Of a stretch of DNA of 64,000 nt, positions 54,227-64,000 are shown piece after piece. Every line of letters starts with the position of its first letter. Positions within the stretch are counted from its first letter, which is position 1. Position numbers and translations under genes: made by a program. Source of the DNA: Betaproteobacteria bacterium (GTDB taxonomy: Bacteria; Pseudomonadota; Gammaproteobacteria; Burkholderiales; Rhodocyclaceae); the NCBI GenBank assembly GCA_012026885.1, contig VEPL01000007.1, positions 318,409 through 382,408 on the forward strand, given 5' to 3'. Under the pieces are notes generated by a model, which saw only the letters and a program-made list of their open reading frames with translations, made no database searches and was not told the DNA's origin.

Positions 54227-55588
54227 ATGGGTAGCGAACAAGACTGGCTGGTGAAGCTGGCGGCGGGAGGTGTTGGCGGCAAGCTGGTGAAGGCGCTCGG
54301 GCTGCCGGCGCCGGTCGCGCTGGTGCGCGGCGGGACGGGCTCGGCAGCGCCGCTGGCGGGGCGGCATTTCGTCTGCCGCGCATTGCCCGGTGGCTTTGCC
54401 GGCGAGGGCGCTGCCGCCGCGCTTTCCGCCCTCGGCGCGGAAATTTTCGCCGATGCCCCGGCGGGTGACGATGCCCGTATCGACGGCGTCGTGGTCGATG
54501 CCACCGGCTGCCGGAACGCAGCCGACCTGCGCAGCCTCTACGAGGTTTTCCATCCCCTGCTGCGCCGGCTCGCCCGTTGCGGGCGCATCGTCGTCATCGC
54601 CGCCCGGCCGGACGGGCAGGGCGATGCGCTGGCGGCCGCCACGGCGCGCGGCATCGAGGGTTTCGTGCGCTCGCTGGCCAAGGAGGCAGGCAAGCGCGGC
54701 GCGACAGCCAACCTGATCGTTGCCGACCCGGCGGTTGCGCCGGAACGCCTCGCCGGGCCGCTGCGCTTCTTCAGCAGCGACGGCTCGGCCTATGTCACCG
54801 GGCAGGCCCTCACGGTTTCCGGCCTCGTCCCCGCACCGGCCGGCCTGCCGGCGCCGATGCGCCTGTCCGGCAGGGTGGCGGTGGTCACCGGCGCCGCGCG
54901 CGGCATCGGGGCGGCGATCGCAGCGCGACTGGCGGAAGAGGGCGCGACGGTGGTATGCCTCGACGTGCCGCCGGCGCAGGCGCCGCTCGCGGAGGTCGCG
55001 GGCCGCATCGGCGGCGTGGCGCTGACACTGGACATCACCGGCGACCCGGCACAACTCGCGGATATCCTCGGCGAACGCTTCGGCGGCGTCGATATCGTCG
55101 TGCACAACGCCGGCATCACCCGCGACAAGACGCTGGCGAACATGAAGCCGGAAGCCTGGGATCAGGTCATGGCGGTCAACCTGGCTGCCATCGCCGCAGC
55201 GGATGCCACGCTCGATGCTCGCGGGCTGCTACGCGACGGCGGGCGGATCGTGTGCCTGTCGTCGATCGCCGGCATCGCCGGCAACTACGGGCAGACCAAC
55301 TACGCCCTGAGCAAGGCGGCAGTAATCGGCTATGCCGCCGCGCGGGCGCCGGCGCTCGCCGGCCGTGGCATCACCATCAATGCCGTCGCGCCCGGCTTCA
55401 TCGAGACGCCGATGACGCGGAAGATGCCACTGCTCACCCGCGAAGTCGCGCGCCGGCTGAATTCCCTGGCGCAGGGCGGCCTGCCCGAAGACGTGGCCGA
55501 GGCAGTCTGCTTCCTGGCCTGTCCCGATGCCTTCGGGGTCACCGGGCAGACGCTGCGCGTCTGCGGCCAGTCCTTACTCGGGGCCTGA
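54227..55588 (+). CDS. Long-form 3-oxoacyl-ACP reductase (FabG4-like SDR)
   Basis: 453 aa: degenerate N-terminal Rossmann part plus SDR VAVVTGAARGIGAAIAARLAEEGA...NAGITRDKTLANM...YALSKAA. Confidence 0.87.
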   Translation: MGSEQDWLVKLAAGGVGGKLVKALGLPAPVALVRGGTGSAAPLAGRHFVCRALPGGFAGEGAAAALSALGAEIFADAPAGDDARIDGVVVDATGCRNAADLRSLYEVFHPLLRRLARCGRIVVIAARPDGQGDALAAATARGIEGFVRSLAKEAGKRGATANLIVADPAVAPERLAGPLRFFSSDGSAYVTGQALTVSGLVPAPAGLPAPMRLSGRVAVVTGAARGIGAAIAARLAEEGATVVCLDVPPAQAPLAEVAGRIGGVALTLDITGDPAQLADILGERFGGVDIVVHNAGITRDKTLANMKPEAWDQVMAVNLAAIAAADATLDARGLLRDGGRIVCLSSIAGIAGNYGQTNYALSKAAVIGYAAARAPALAGRGITINAVAPGFIETPMTRKMPLLTREVARRLNSLAQGGLPEDVAEAVCFLACPDAFGVTGQTLRVCGQSLLGA

Positions 55589-55609
55589 CGGACCGGCCGC
55601 GGCTGTGTT

Positions 55610-56773
55610 TCAGGACACTTCCGCCAGCCAGGCAGCGATCTGCCGATAGACGCGCGGCGAGGTGGTCAGGGCCATGTGGGCGATGCCGCCCAGCCTTGCG
55701 CTCTTCACATCGCCGGTGACCGGGTGGTCGGTCGCGCTGCCGAGGGTCACCAGTCCGTCGCCGAACCACTCGGCCAGCGGATGATCGACATCCTCCGTGA
55801 GGGTGCTGCCGAGAAAGCGCAGGGCGATGTCGTGCGGCGTCGCCGGATCGGCGCCCGGTCCATGGCGCAGGTCCTTGACGCCACGACTGCGCGCCGCGCC
55901 GGCCTTGCCTAGCGGGGCGGTGATCGCATGCGCGTCGAGCGCGTTGTTGAGCCCATGGCCGAGGCGCTCGAGCGGTGATCCGAGGTGGGGCGAGCCCAGG
56001 CAGACCGCCATGCGCGTCACCTGCGGCCAGCGGAAATCCTTGCCGGCTGCGATTTCACAGGCATTGCGGGCGATCAGCCCGCCCATGCTGTGGCCGACTA
56101 GCAGCAGGTCATCGACCGGCTCGGGCCACGCCGCGAGCAGGCATTCGAGGAGCGTGGCCAGCCGTTCGCCATTGTCTGCGATGGCCAGGCCGGTGTTGTA
56201 GCGCAGGTAAAGCGGCCGGTAGCCAAAGTCGGCCTGCAGGGCGGGGCCGAAGTCGATTTCGTCGGGCTTCTCGGTCCGCCAGCTGCGTTCGTCAAAGGCG
56301 AGGCCGTGGATGAACACGCACAGGCGGCGGCCTCTGCCCGGAAACGCCGCCGCGAGTGCAGCCGGTTCGAGCGCCACCGGCCGGTCATCGGCGTGGATCG
56401 CCATGTCGATGGCCAGCACGTTGCCGGTCGCCGCCAGATGGTCGCCAAAGGCGGCATTCAGCGCGCTGCGCACGCCGCCGGCCAGGAGTCCCTGCGGTTG
56501 CTCGTCAGGATTTTCCGGCAGGTTGTGCTCGACCAGCGCCGCGGCACCGAGCAGCCCGCCGGCACCGTGATGGACGGCGTCATAGACGCCGCCGGCGATC
56601 GCATCGTGCGCCTTCTGCACCAGCGCGGCCGGTCCGGCGACGAAGGGTATGCGCGAGAGCAGTTCGAAGGAGGTGGCGGCGATCGCCTCGTGCATCTCCC
56701 GGGCGCGCGCCGTCGTTTCCTGGACGGCGATCTTGGCGGCATCGCTGTAGCCGGTTTCCGGCTTCTTGGCCAT
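55610..56773 (-). CDS. Alpha/beta hydrolase (lipase-like)
   Basis: 388 aa from ATG 56773; LCVFIHGLAFDERSW; LLVGHSMGGLIARNACE. Confidence 0.82.
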   Translation of the reverse strand: MAKKPETGYSDAAKIAVQETTARAREMHEAIAATSFELLSRIPFVAGPAALVQKAHDAIAGGVYDAVHHGAGGLLGAAALVEHNLPENPDEQPQGLLAGGVRSALNAAFGDHLAATGNVLAIDMAIHADDRPVALEPAALAAAFPGRGRRLCVFIHGLAFDERSWRTEKPDEIDFGPALQADFGYRPLYLRYNTGLAIADNGERLATLLECLLAAWPEPVDDLLLVGHSMGGLIARNACEIAAGKDFRWPQVTRMAVCLGSPHLGSPLERLGHGLNNALDAHAITAPLGKAGAARSRGVKDLRHGPGADPATPHDIALRFLGSTLTEDVDHPLAEWFGDGLVTLGSATDHPVTGDVKSARLGGIAHMALTTSPRVYRQIAAWLAEVS

Positions 56774-56901
56774 ATGTACGTTTGCTCCCCGGGGTGCTGT
56801 CAGTGCCCACCGCATCCGGATGGATGCGCCTGCCCGATTCAGCATACAGGATGCGGCCGCCGGCCGCCCGTCTTCGGACTGCCGGCGGGCACGATGCGCC
56901 C

Positions 56902-59262
56902 CTACTTGCGCGGCGCCTTGACCGGCTTGCCCTTGCCGCCGCGGGTGCCGCGGCAGGCTTCCAGGCGTTCGCCCTTGAGCTTGCCGGCAATGCCGTCGAC
57001 CGCCGACAATATCTCCACCAGCGCCGTCTTGCCTGGTTCCGCCGCGATCAGCTTGAGGCCGCGTCCCTTGGGCAGCGGACGCAGTTCGGCGGCATCGAAG
57101 ACCAGCGCGCGGCCGTCTTTCGTGAACACGGCGATTTCGCCAGGTGGCGGGGCGGGCTGGAAGACCACCGGCGCTTCGCCCTCGTCGAGGGTCAGGAAGG
57201 CCTTGCCGGCCTTGCCGCGCGAGACGAGGTCCTCGCCGCGCACGACGAAGCCGTAGCCGCCTTCGCCGGCGACGAGCAGCGTCTTTTCCGGGGTGACCGT
57301 CTGGGCGAGCACGATCTTGCCGCCGCCGACGAAATCGACCAGCGAGGCGGCCGGCACGCCGTCGCCCTTGCCGCCGGGCAAGTCGGCCGCCGGGATCGAG
57401 TAGGCACGGCCCTTGTGGTCGAGCAGGATCAGGTGGTCGACGGTGCGGCAGGGCAGGCAGGCGAGCAGGCTGTCGCCGGAACGGAAGGTGAGCGTCGCCG
57501 GATCGACGCTGTGGCCGGTGCGCGAGCGCAGCCAGCCGTGCTTCGAGACGATCAGCGTCGTCGGCTCGTCCGGAATGGAGACGTTCTTCGCATCCGACAG
57601 CGTCACGCGCTCGGCGGCCTCGATCAGCGTGCGCCGGTCGTCGCCGTATTTCTTCGCGTCGGCGGTGATCTCGCGGGCGACGCACTGGCGCAGCGCCGTG
57701 TCGGAATCGAGCAGTTTGCGGAAACCTTCGGCCTCCTCGCGCAGCTTGGCCAGTTCCTCGCCGATCTTGATGCCCTCCAGCCGGGCCAGCTGGCGCAGGC
57801 GGATCTCGAGGATGTCCTCGGCCTGGATCTCGGACAGCTTGAAGTGCCTGATGAGATCGGCCTTGGGGTCGTCCGACTCGCGGATCACCTTGATGACGCG
57901 GTCGATGTCGAGCAGGATGGCCTGCCGGCCTTCGAGGATGTGGATGCGCTTCTCGGCAGCGGTCAGGCGGTGGCGGGTGCGCCGTTCCACGGTCGACAGC
58001 CGGAAACGGCACCATTCCGCGATCATGTCGTGCAGCGTGCCCTGGCGCGGCGCGCCGGCGAGGCCGAGCACCGTCAGGTTGATCGGCGCGTTGGTTTCCA
58101 GGCTGGTGTGGGCGAGCAGCAGGCGGACGAGGTCGTCCTGGTCCTGGCGCGAGCTGGCCGGTTCGATGACCAGGCGCACGGCGTGCTCCTTGCCCGATTC
58201 GTCGCGCACGCCGCCTTCGCCGATGGCGGAGAGGAAGGCGGCCTTGAGGTTGAGTTGTTCCGGCGTGAATACCTTCTTGCCGGCCTTTTCCTTGGCCACC
58301 GGGTTGGAGCAGGCCTCGATCTCGGACATCACCGTGGCCGTGGAGACGCCCGGTGGCAGCTCGGTGACGACGAGGCGCCACTGGCCGCGCGCCAGCGGCT
58401 CGATCTTCCACTTGGCGCGCACGCGCAGGCTGCCGCGGCCGGTCCTGTAGGTGGCGGCGATTTCCTCGGGCGTCGAGATGATCTGCGCGCCGCCCGGGTA
58501 ATCGGGGCCGGGGACGAGCTTCAGCACCGCGTCCTCGCCGGAATCCGGGTGTTTTATGAGGTGGACCGCAGCCGCCGCGATTTCGCGCAGGTTGTGCGAC
58601 GGGATCTCGGTCGCCATGCCGACCGCGATGCCGGAAGCGCCGTTGAGCAGGCAGAAGGGCAGGCGGGCCGGCAGCAGGCAGGGTTCGTCATTGACGCCGT
58701 CGTAGTTCGGCTTCCACTCGACCGTGCCTTCGTCGAGCTCGGCGAGCAGCAATTCGGCGATTGGCGTCAGGCGGGTTTCCGTGTAACGCATGGCCGCCGC
58801 GTTGTCGCCGTCGCGCGAGCCGAAGTTGCCCTGGCCGTCGACCACCGGGTAGCGCAGGCTCCAGTCCTGCGCCATGCGCACCATCGCGTCGTAGACCGAC
58901 GAATCGCCGTGCGGGTGGTACTTGCCGATCACGTCGCCGACCACGCGCGCCGACTTCACGTGCTTCGGGCTGCGGTACAGCCCCATGCGGTGCATGGCGT
59001 AGAGGATGCGGCGCTGCACCGGCTTCTGGCCGTCGGCGTTGGAGGGCAGGGCGCGGCCGGTGACCACGCTCATCGCGTATTCGAGATAGCGGCGGGCGGC
59101 GTAGTCCGCCGGCGGCGGGATGTCGTCAGCCGGGCCGCTGGCCGCCGGGGGCAGGGCGGGCGGCTCGCCGCCGGCGGCGATGGGCGCTGCCGGCTGTTCC
59201 GGAACGGGCGGCGCCACCTCGACAGGCGGCGGATCGGAGAAGAAGTCGAACTGATCGCTCAT
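56902..59262 (-). CDS. parC: DNA topoisomerase IV subunit A
   Basis: [81 protein letters not shown]; start [10 protein letters not shown]. Confidence 0.95.
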   Translation of the reverse strand: MSDQFDFFSDPPPVEVAPPVPEQPAAPIAAGGEPPALPPAASGPADDIPPPADYAARRYLEYAMSVVTGRALPSNADGQKPVQRRILYAMHRMGLYRSPKHVKSARVVGDVIGKYHPHGDSSVYDAMVRMAQDWSLRYPVVDGQGNFGSRDGDNAAAMRYTETRLTPIAELLLAELDEGTVEWKPNYDGVNDEPCLLPARLPFCLLNGASGIAVGMATEIPSHNLREIAAAAVHLIKHPDSGEDAVLKLVPGPDYPGGAQIISTPEEIAATYRTGRGSLRVRAKWKIEPLARGQWRLVVTELPPGVSTATVMSEIEACSNPVAKEKAGKKVFTPEQLNLKAAFLSAIGEGGVRDESGKEHAVRLVIEPASSRQDQDDLVRLLLAHTSLETNAPINLTVLGLAGAPRQGTLHDMIAEWCRFRLSTVERRTRHRLTAAEKRIHILEGRQAILLDIDRVIKVIRESDDPKADLIRHFKLSEIQAEDILEIRLRQLARLEGIKIGEELAKLREEAEGFRKLLDSDTALRQCVAREITADAKKYGDDRRTLIEAAERVTLSDAKNVSIPDEPTTLIVSKHGWLRSRTGHSVDPATLTFRSGDSLLACLPCRTVDHLILLDHKGRAYSIPAADLPGGKGDGVPAASLVDFVGGGKIVLAQTVTPEKTLLVAGEGGYGFVVRGEDLVSRGKAGKAFLTLDEGEAPVVFQPAPPPGEIAVFTKDGRALVFDAAELRPLPKGRGLKLIAAEPGKTALVEILSAVDGIAGKLKGERLEACRGTRGGKGKPVKAPRK

Positions 59263-59544
59263 GGCAGCAACGGCGGGGATTTTGGTCGGGGGCGAATGTA
59301 GCACGGCGGGGACTAGTCTACTCGCGGGCATCTCCAGCGTGGGAGTGAGCAGACTGCGTCTTACGCCAATTCTGGACGGTTCAGTCCGTTGACCGCAGCA
59401 TGCCCCAGTGAATCACCAACGTTGCCATCAGCATAGCTTGTGTGTAATCTCGCATGCATTTGTATACATAGCCCCCGGTGTTACTTGGACGGGAGTATTG
59501 CTGTAGCAACGATTAAATCTTGGCTTGGTTTTAGGATTAAAAGT

Positions 59545-60669
59545 ATGAAAGAGTTAGATTCGGTCCAGGCGATGAGGGGGATTGCCGCGATTTTCGTTGT
59601 CTGCTTTCATGCAAGTGGGGTTCTTAATAATGTTTATGCCCAAAAGAATTTAGGAACCCTGCTTTTTGGTAGCGGCTACTTTGGGGTCGACCTTTTTTTT
59701 ATAATTAGCGGTTTCATAATTGTAATTTCTACAAACGATACAAGTAAGCAGTTGCCTGTAGCGTTTTTAATTCGTAGATTTTTTAGAATTGTACCAATGG
59801 CTTGGGTTGGCACAATTCTGATGCATTTTCTGATTAAAAATAATGACATTATTTTTCTTCTTAAAAGCTTATTTTTAATTCCGAAAGAAAATGAAAGGCC
59901 GCCATTTTTTGGTTACAGCCTCCTATCTGTTGCGTGGACCTTAACTTATGAGGTTATTTTCTATATTGTCTTTGCCTACGCGATGAGGCTTTGGAGCAAA
60001 GGGCGTTCGTTGATTGCAAGCCTGATCTTGACTTTAATGATTTTTGGGCTTCAAACGTTGTTATATCAGATGTACACGCTGGTGCCAGGAGATGCTCCCG
60101 TTACGGAGAGCAGTAGCTTTATTGCCCCAATTGTCAGCCTTATGGCAAATCCACTCTTTTTTGAATTTATCTTTGGTATGGTTATTGCCGAACTATATAT
60201 TTCAAAGTTTAATATTGAGCTTCGCGTCGCAAAATATTTATTTTTATTTGCCGTTATTTATTTCTTATTTGTTTATGCGTCTGGATTTCGGGCGGGGCAT
60301 GGAATTACAAGGATTGGACATGCTTGCACTTTATTATTCGTTGCTTTCGTGTTTTTTGAGAAATCTGCGGGAAGGTTACCTATCCCAGAGTTTATTTTAT
60401 ATTTGGGCAAATTGTCGTACTCGATTTATTTGATTCATTTAATTGTTATTTTTTTTGTAAATAATTATAATGGCGATGTGGAAATATTCAGAGCTGCATC
60501 AGGATTTTCACGGTTGCTTTTGGTGTTGACTCTTACTATTTCAATAAGTGCATTAATTTTTAGATTCGTTGAGAATCCTGTTTCTAGATTTGGATTATAT
60601 ATTTCGTGGAAATACAAAATTCGGCAAGGGAAGGCGGATGCGCGCATTTCCCGTGCGGAGATGGTATGA
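59545..60669 (+). CDS. OafA/YrhL-type membrane acyltransferase (acyltransferase 3)
   Basis: MKELDSVQAMRGIAAIFVVCFHASGVLNNVY...GVDLFFIISGFII; strongly AT-rich against flanks. Confidence 0.87.
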   Translation: MKELDSVQAMRGIAAIFVVCFHASGVLNNVYAQKNLGTLLFGSGYFGVDLFFIISGFIIVISTNDTSKQLPVAFLIRRFFRIVPMAWVGTILMHFLIKNNDIIFLLKSLFLIPKENERPPFFGYSLLSVAWTLTYEVIFYIVFAYAMRLWSKGRSLIASLILTLMIFGLQTLLYQMYTLVPGDAPVTESSSFIAPIVSLMANPLFFEFIFGMVIAELYISKFNIELRVAKYLFLFAVIYFLFVYASGFRAGHGITRIGHACTLLFVAFVFFEKSAGRLPIPEFILYLGKLSYSIYLIHLIVIFFVNNYNGDVEIFRAASGFSRLLLVLTLTISISALIFRFVENPVSRFGLYISWKYKIRQGKADARISRAEMV

Positions 60670-60779
60670 TTTTCTCCCAAGAATTTTTGCCTGACCATGG
60701 TACTGTTTTATAAAATAAATACGTTCGATTGTCTGCCGTTGTGTGGATAAGCTAACTGCCAAAAAACTTTGTAAAATCT

Positions 60780-60905
60780 CTAACCAGCCTCCACCTCCAT
60801 CACTTCAGGCGCTCCCCATGGAATGGTGAACTCAATGGTCCAGTTCTCAGATTTCTCTGGTTTGGCGAGCGAAACTGGGCTCTGACGGTCGCATTTGGCT
60901 GTCCT
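60780..60905 (-). pseudogene. Possible C-terminal coding remnant
   Basis: Minus frame between in-frame stops: RTAKCDRQSPVSLAKPEKSENWTIEFTIPWGAPEVMEVEAG*; protein-like composition but no start or upstream body. Confidence 0.3.
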
Positions 60906-60923
60906 TTACTGGATCCGCCCCAC

Positions 60924-61286
60924 TCAGGCGCATCTGTCCAGTAACCTCTCACACTCCGCCAGTATCGTCTGCGCCAATTCGGAGCGGTAGTTAGGGTCGA
61001 GCGCTTCCATCATCTCGTGGGCGGCGTACAGGCCGGCTTCGCGCGACAGCGTTTCGGCGATCTGGCGGGCGAACTGGTCGCTCAGGGCTGAAAGGTGGCG
61101 GCGTTCGGCGAGGGGCAGCGTGTTTTTCGAGCGGGTGAGCCAGTCGGCGGCCAGGGTGGCGCCCTGGGCGTCGGTGAGCCACTGGCCGTGCTCGTAGAAT
61201 GCGCTCAGGCGATGGGCGGCAAGGGCGAAGATGAGCGCGACGCGCAGGCCGCGCTCGCTGGGCGGGGTGTCGTCGCGGACGCGCAC
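60924..61286 (-). CDS. Hypothetical protein
   Basis: 120 aa, GTG start 1 bp after the radical SAM stop; coherent coding. Confidence 0.65.
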   Translation of the reverse strand: MRVRDDTPPSERGLRVALIFALAAHRLSAFYEHGQWLTDAQGATLAADWLTRSKNTLPLAERRHLSALSDQFARQIAETLSREAGLYAAHEMMEALDPNYRSELAQTILAECERLLDRCA

Positions 61287-61287
61287 G

Positions 61288-63198
61288 TCAGTGGCCGGTG
61301 CCGGCCAGCGCCTTGGCGATGAAGTGGCGGCCGACGCGCGGCTTGGGCACGCGGTCGTCGAACCAGGCGCGCACGTCCTCGTCCAGCCCGATGCCGTGCA
61401 TGTAGTTGTAGAGCGCCTTGTTCAGCGCGCGGCCGAGGCGGTCGTGGTCGACGCCGGTGGGGTCGATGAAACCGACGTCGTTGGCGGCGAAGGTGGCCGG
61501 CGGCATGGGCCGCAGCGTGATGCCGTATTCCTTCGGGTGCAGGCCGACCGGCGAATGCACGGTGCACGCGAAGCGGTGGAAAAAACCGGACTGGATGCAG
61601 CCTTCGGCGAACAGCTGGCGCACGTATTCGAGGGCATCGACGGTGTCCTGCACCGTCTGCGTCGGGAAGCCGTACATCAGATAGGCGTGCACGAGGACGC
61701 CGGCGTCGCTGAAGGCGCGGGTGACGCGGGCGACCTGCTCGACCGAGACGCCTTTCTTCATGAGCTTGAGCAGGCGGTCGGAGGCGACTTCCAGCCCGCC
61801 GGAGACGGCGATGCAGCCGCTGTCGGCAAGCTGCTGGCAGAGTTCCGGCGTGAAAGACTTCTCGAAGCGGATGTTGCCCCACCAGGAGATCGCCCGGTTG
61901 CGCCGCTGCAACTCGTCGGCCAGCGCCTTGAGCGCCTTGGGCGGCGCCGCCTCGTCGACGAAGTGGAAGCCCGTCTGGCCGGTTTCGGCGACGACGGCCT
62001 CGATGCGGTCGACCAGCACCTGCGCGCTGGCCGCCTCGAAGCGGGCGATGTAGTCGAGGCTGACGTCGCAGAAGCTGCATTTCTTCCAGTAGCAGCCGTG
62101 GGCGACGGTGAGCTTGTTCCAGCGCCCGTCCGACCACAGCCGGTGCATGGGGTTGAGCATGTCGAGCAGCGAGAGGTAGCCGCCGAGCGGCAGGCCGTCC
62201 CAGGTCGGCGTGCCGGTCTGGTCGAAGGGGATGTCCGGCTCGCTGCTGTTGAAGTACCTGACCTTGCCGTCGACGCGGGCGAAGGTGCGTACGAGGTTGA
62301 GGCGCGGGCGTTCGCCGGCGAGGTGCTCGAGCAGCGCGAGCAGCGGGCGCTCGCCGGCATCGAGGGTGACGTAGTCGAAGAAATCGAAGACGCGCGCCTC
62401 GGCCAGCCCGCGCAGCTCGGTGTTGGCGTAGCCGCCGCCGAGCACGGTGACGATGCCGGGGTGGCGGGCCTTGATCGCCTGCGCCATGCGGAAGGCGCCA
62501 TAGACCGAGCCGGGGAAGGGCACGGAAAGCAGCACCACGGCGGGCCTGTCGCGGTCGACGGCCTGCAGGGTCTGTTTTTCGAGGGCGGCGTCGACCAGCG
62601 TGGGCGGCGCGGCGAGGGCCTGCGCCAGCGGGTCGAAGGTCGGCGCGCTCATGGCCAGCGATTCGGCGTAGCGGACGAACTCGAAACGCGGGTCGGCGAC
62701 TTCGCGCACGACGTCGGCGATGTCGTCGAGGAAGAGGGTGGCGACATGGCGCGCGCGGTCCTGCACGCCGAGGGAACCGAAAGCCCAGGCCAGCGGGTCG
62801 CCGCCGTCCTCGTCGATGTAGACGTCGAGCGAGGCGAAGCGCGGTCCCTCGGGCAGGAAGCTGCGCCCGGCGATGCGGTGGGCGAGCGAGGGGTCGCGCC
62901 CCTGCAGGAAGGCGATGGCCGGGGCGGCGGTGGCGAGGTAGCGGTCGAACTGCGCGACGAAAACCCGCGTGGCCGGCGGGCGCTTCTTCGCCGGCAGGGC
63001 GACGGCCTTGTCGTGCAGGGCGCGCAGGCCGTCCGTGGAAAACAGGTCGAGGACGAGGCGCAGCGCGATGTCGTCCTGCGTGGCAGCGATGCCGCACGAG
63101 CGCAGGAAGCCGGTGAGGTAGGCGGTCGACGGGTAGGGCGTGTTGAGCTGCGTCATCGGCGGGATGAGCGACAGCACGCGGACGCCGGCCGGGTTCAT
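61288..63198 (-). CDS. B12-binding-domain radical SAM protein
   Basis: VRVLSLIPPMTQLNTPYPSTAYLTGFLRSCG; VVLLSVPFPGSVYGAFRMAQAIKARHPGIVTVLGGGYANTELR; HGCYWKKCSFCDVSLDY. Confidence 0.88.
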   Translation of the reverse strand: MNPAGVRVLSLIPPMTQLNTPYPSTAYLTGFLRSCGIAATQDDIALRLVLDLFSTDGLRALHDKAVALPAKKRPPATRVFVAQFDRYLATAAPAIAFLQGRDPSLAHRIAGRSFLPEGPRFASLDVYIDEDGGDPLAWAFGSLGVQDRARHVATLFLDDIADVVREVADPRFEFVRYAESLAMSAPTFDPLAQALAAPPTLVDAALEKQTLQAVDRDRPAVVLLSVPFPGSVYGAFRMAQAIKARHPGIVTVLGGGYANTELRGLAEARVFDFFDYVTLDAGERPLLALLEHLAGERPRLNLVRTFARVDGKVRYFNSSEPDIPFDQTGTPTWDGLPLGGYLSLLDMLNPMHRLWSDGRWNKLTVAHGCYWKKCSFCDVSLDYIARFEAASAQVLVDRIEAVVAETGQTGFHFVDEAAPPKALKALADELQRRNRAISWWGNIRFEKSFTPELCQQLADSGCIAVSGGLEVASDRLLKLMKKGVSVEQVARVTRAFSDAGVLVHAYLMYGFPTQTVQDTVDALEYVRQLFAEGCIQSGFFHRFACTVHSPVGLHPKEYGITLRPMPPATFAANDVGFIDPTGVDHDRLGRALNKALYNYMHGIGLDEDVRAWFDDRVPKPRVGRHFIAKALAGTGH

Positions 63199-63205
63199 CG
63201 CGCGC

Positions 63206-64000
63206 CTACCGGCCGAGCTTCTGCTTGATGCCGGGCAGCGCGGCGAGCGCCGCCTTCTCGCCTTCGAGCATGGCGTCGTGGCGGGCGGCGAAATCCCACG
63301 ACCTGACGTAGGGCAGGTTGGGGCGGATGACGACGTCGGCGTCCTTCATTTCGGTCTTGCCGATCAGGCCGCCCATGATGGTCGTCGTCTGCCAGAGGAT
63401 GGCGGTCATCGAGTCGACCGGCTGGCCTTCCGGCCGGTCCGAGATGTCGACCGCGATGATGAAGTCCGCGCCCATCTCGCGGGCGGCCTGCACCGGCACC
63501 GGGCTGACCAGGCCGCCATCGACGTAGTTGCGGTTGTTGATGCGCGTCGGCCGGAAGACGCCGGGAACGGCGGCCGAGGCACGCACCGCCATGCCGGTGT
63601 CGCCGGTGCGGAAGATGATGCGCTCGCCGGTGTTGAGGTCGGTCGCCACCGTGGCGAACGGCTTGTTCAGCTTTTCCAGCGGGCGGCGGTTGAGGTGCTG
63701 GTTGATGAAATCCTGCAGCGCCTCGCCCTTGAGCAGGCCGCGCCCGCTCACCGTCCAGTCGGCGAAGATCTTCTCGTCGAGCTGGACGGCGATCTTCTGC
63801 ATGGCGAAGGCGTCGAAGCCGCCGGCGTAGAGCGAACCGACCACGGCCCCGGCGCTGGTGCCGACCACGTAATCGGGCACGATGCCCTGCGACTCGAGCA
63901 TCTTGATCACGCCGATGTGGGCGAAGCCGCGCGCGGCGCCGCCACCGAGGGCGAGGCCGATCTTCGGCTTGCGCGGGGCGACCGGGGTCGGGGTTGGCGC
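63206..64000 (-). CDS. Patatin-like phospholipase, N-terminus beyond window
   Basis: KPKIGLALGGGAARGFAHIGVIKMLES (read to the window edge), GTSAGAVVGSLYAGG, DGGLVSPVPV. Confidence 0.9.
   Translation of the reverse strand, partial: APTPTPVAPRKPKIGLALGGGAARGFAHIGVIKMLESQGIVPDYVVGTSAGAVVGSLYAGGFDAFAMQKIAVQLDEKIFADWTVSGRGLLKGEALQDFINQHLNRRPLEKLNKPFATVATDLNTGERIIFRTGDTGMAVRASAAVPGVFRPTRINNRNYVDGGLVSPVPVQAAREMGADFIIAVDISDRPEGQPVDSMTAILWQTTTIMGGLIGKTEMKDADVVIRPNLPYVRSWDFAARHDAMLEGEKAALAALPGIKQKLGR

Noticed and set aside
56774-58411. Upstream half of the 933-aa minus ORF 55610..58411
   Set aside because: Out-of-frame reading of parC; the hydrolase starts at ATG 56773.

Overview
High-GC chromosomal window that looks like a betaproteobacterium of the Rhodocyclaceae/Azonexaceae type. 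This is inferred from gene content and protein style; no search was run. Most of it is densely packed housekeeping DNA: a full isc Fe-S operon preceded by cysE, dsbB/dsbA-like genes, serB, aroG, mfd, ispDF, ompR/envZ, tsaB-rimI-udg, alr, radA, bipA, moaA, sodC, a phasin and parC. I saw no tRNA, rRNA, CRISPR array, prophage or intact IS. The parts most worth a second look are: (1) an octaheme (OTR-family) cytochrome / triple-rhodanese / monoheme cytochrome cluster behind an FNR-like promoter; (2) two IscR type-1-like sites overlapping promoters of cysE and iscR, plus tandem cysteine desulfurases; (3) a complete AmmeMemoRadiSam (Memo/AMMECR1/radical SAM) gene set directly after a DUF4010 membrane protein; (4) a helicase-less type ISP-like restriction-modification enzyme fused to the end of the ompR-envZ unit, with an AT-richer putative recognition domain; (5) a dispersed exact 14-mer GGTTGCGGTCGACG present five times, with a sixth copy differing at one base, in unrelated genes and on both strands; (6) an AT-rich acyltransferase island with a coding remnant; (7) a phasin promoter flanked by PhaR-like dyads.
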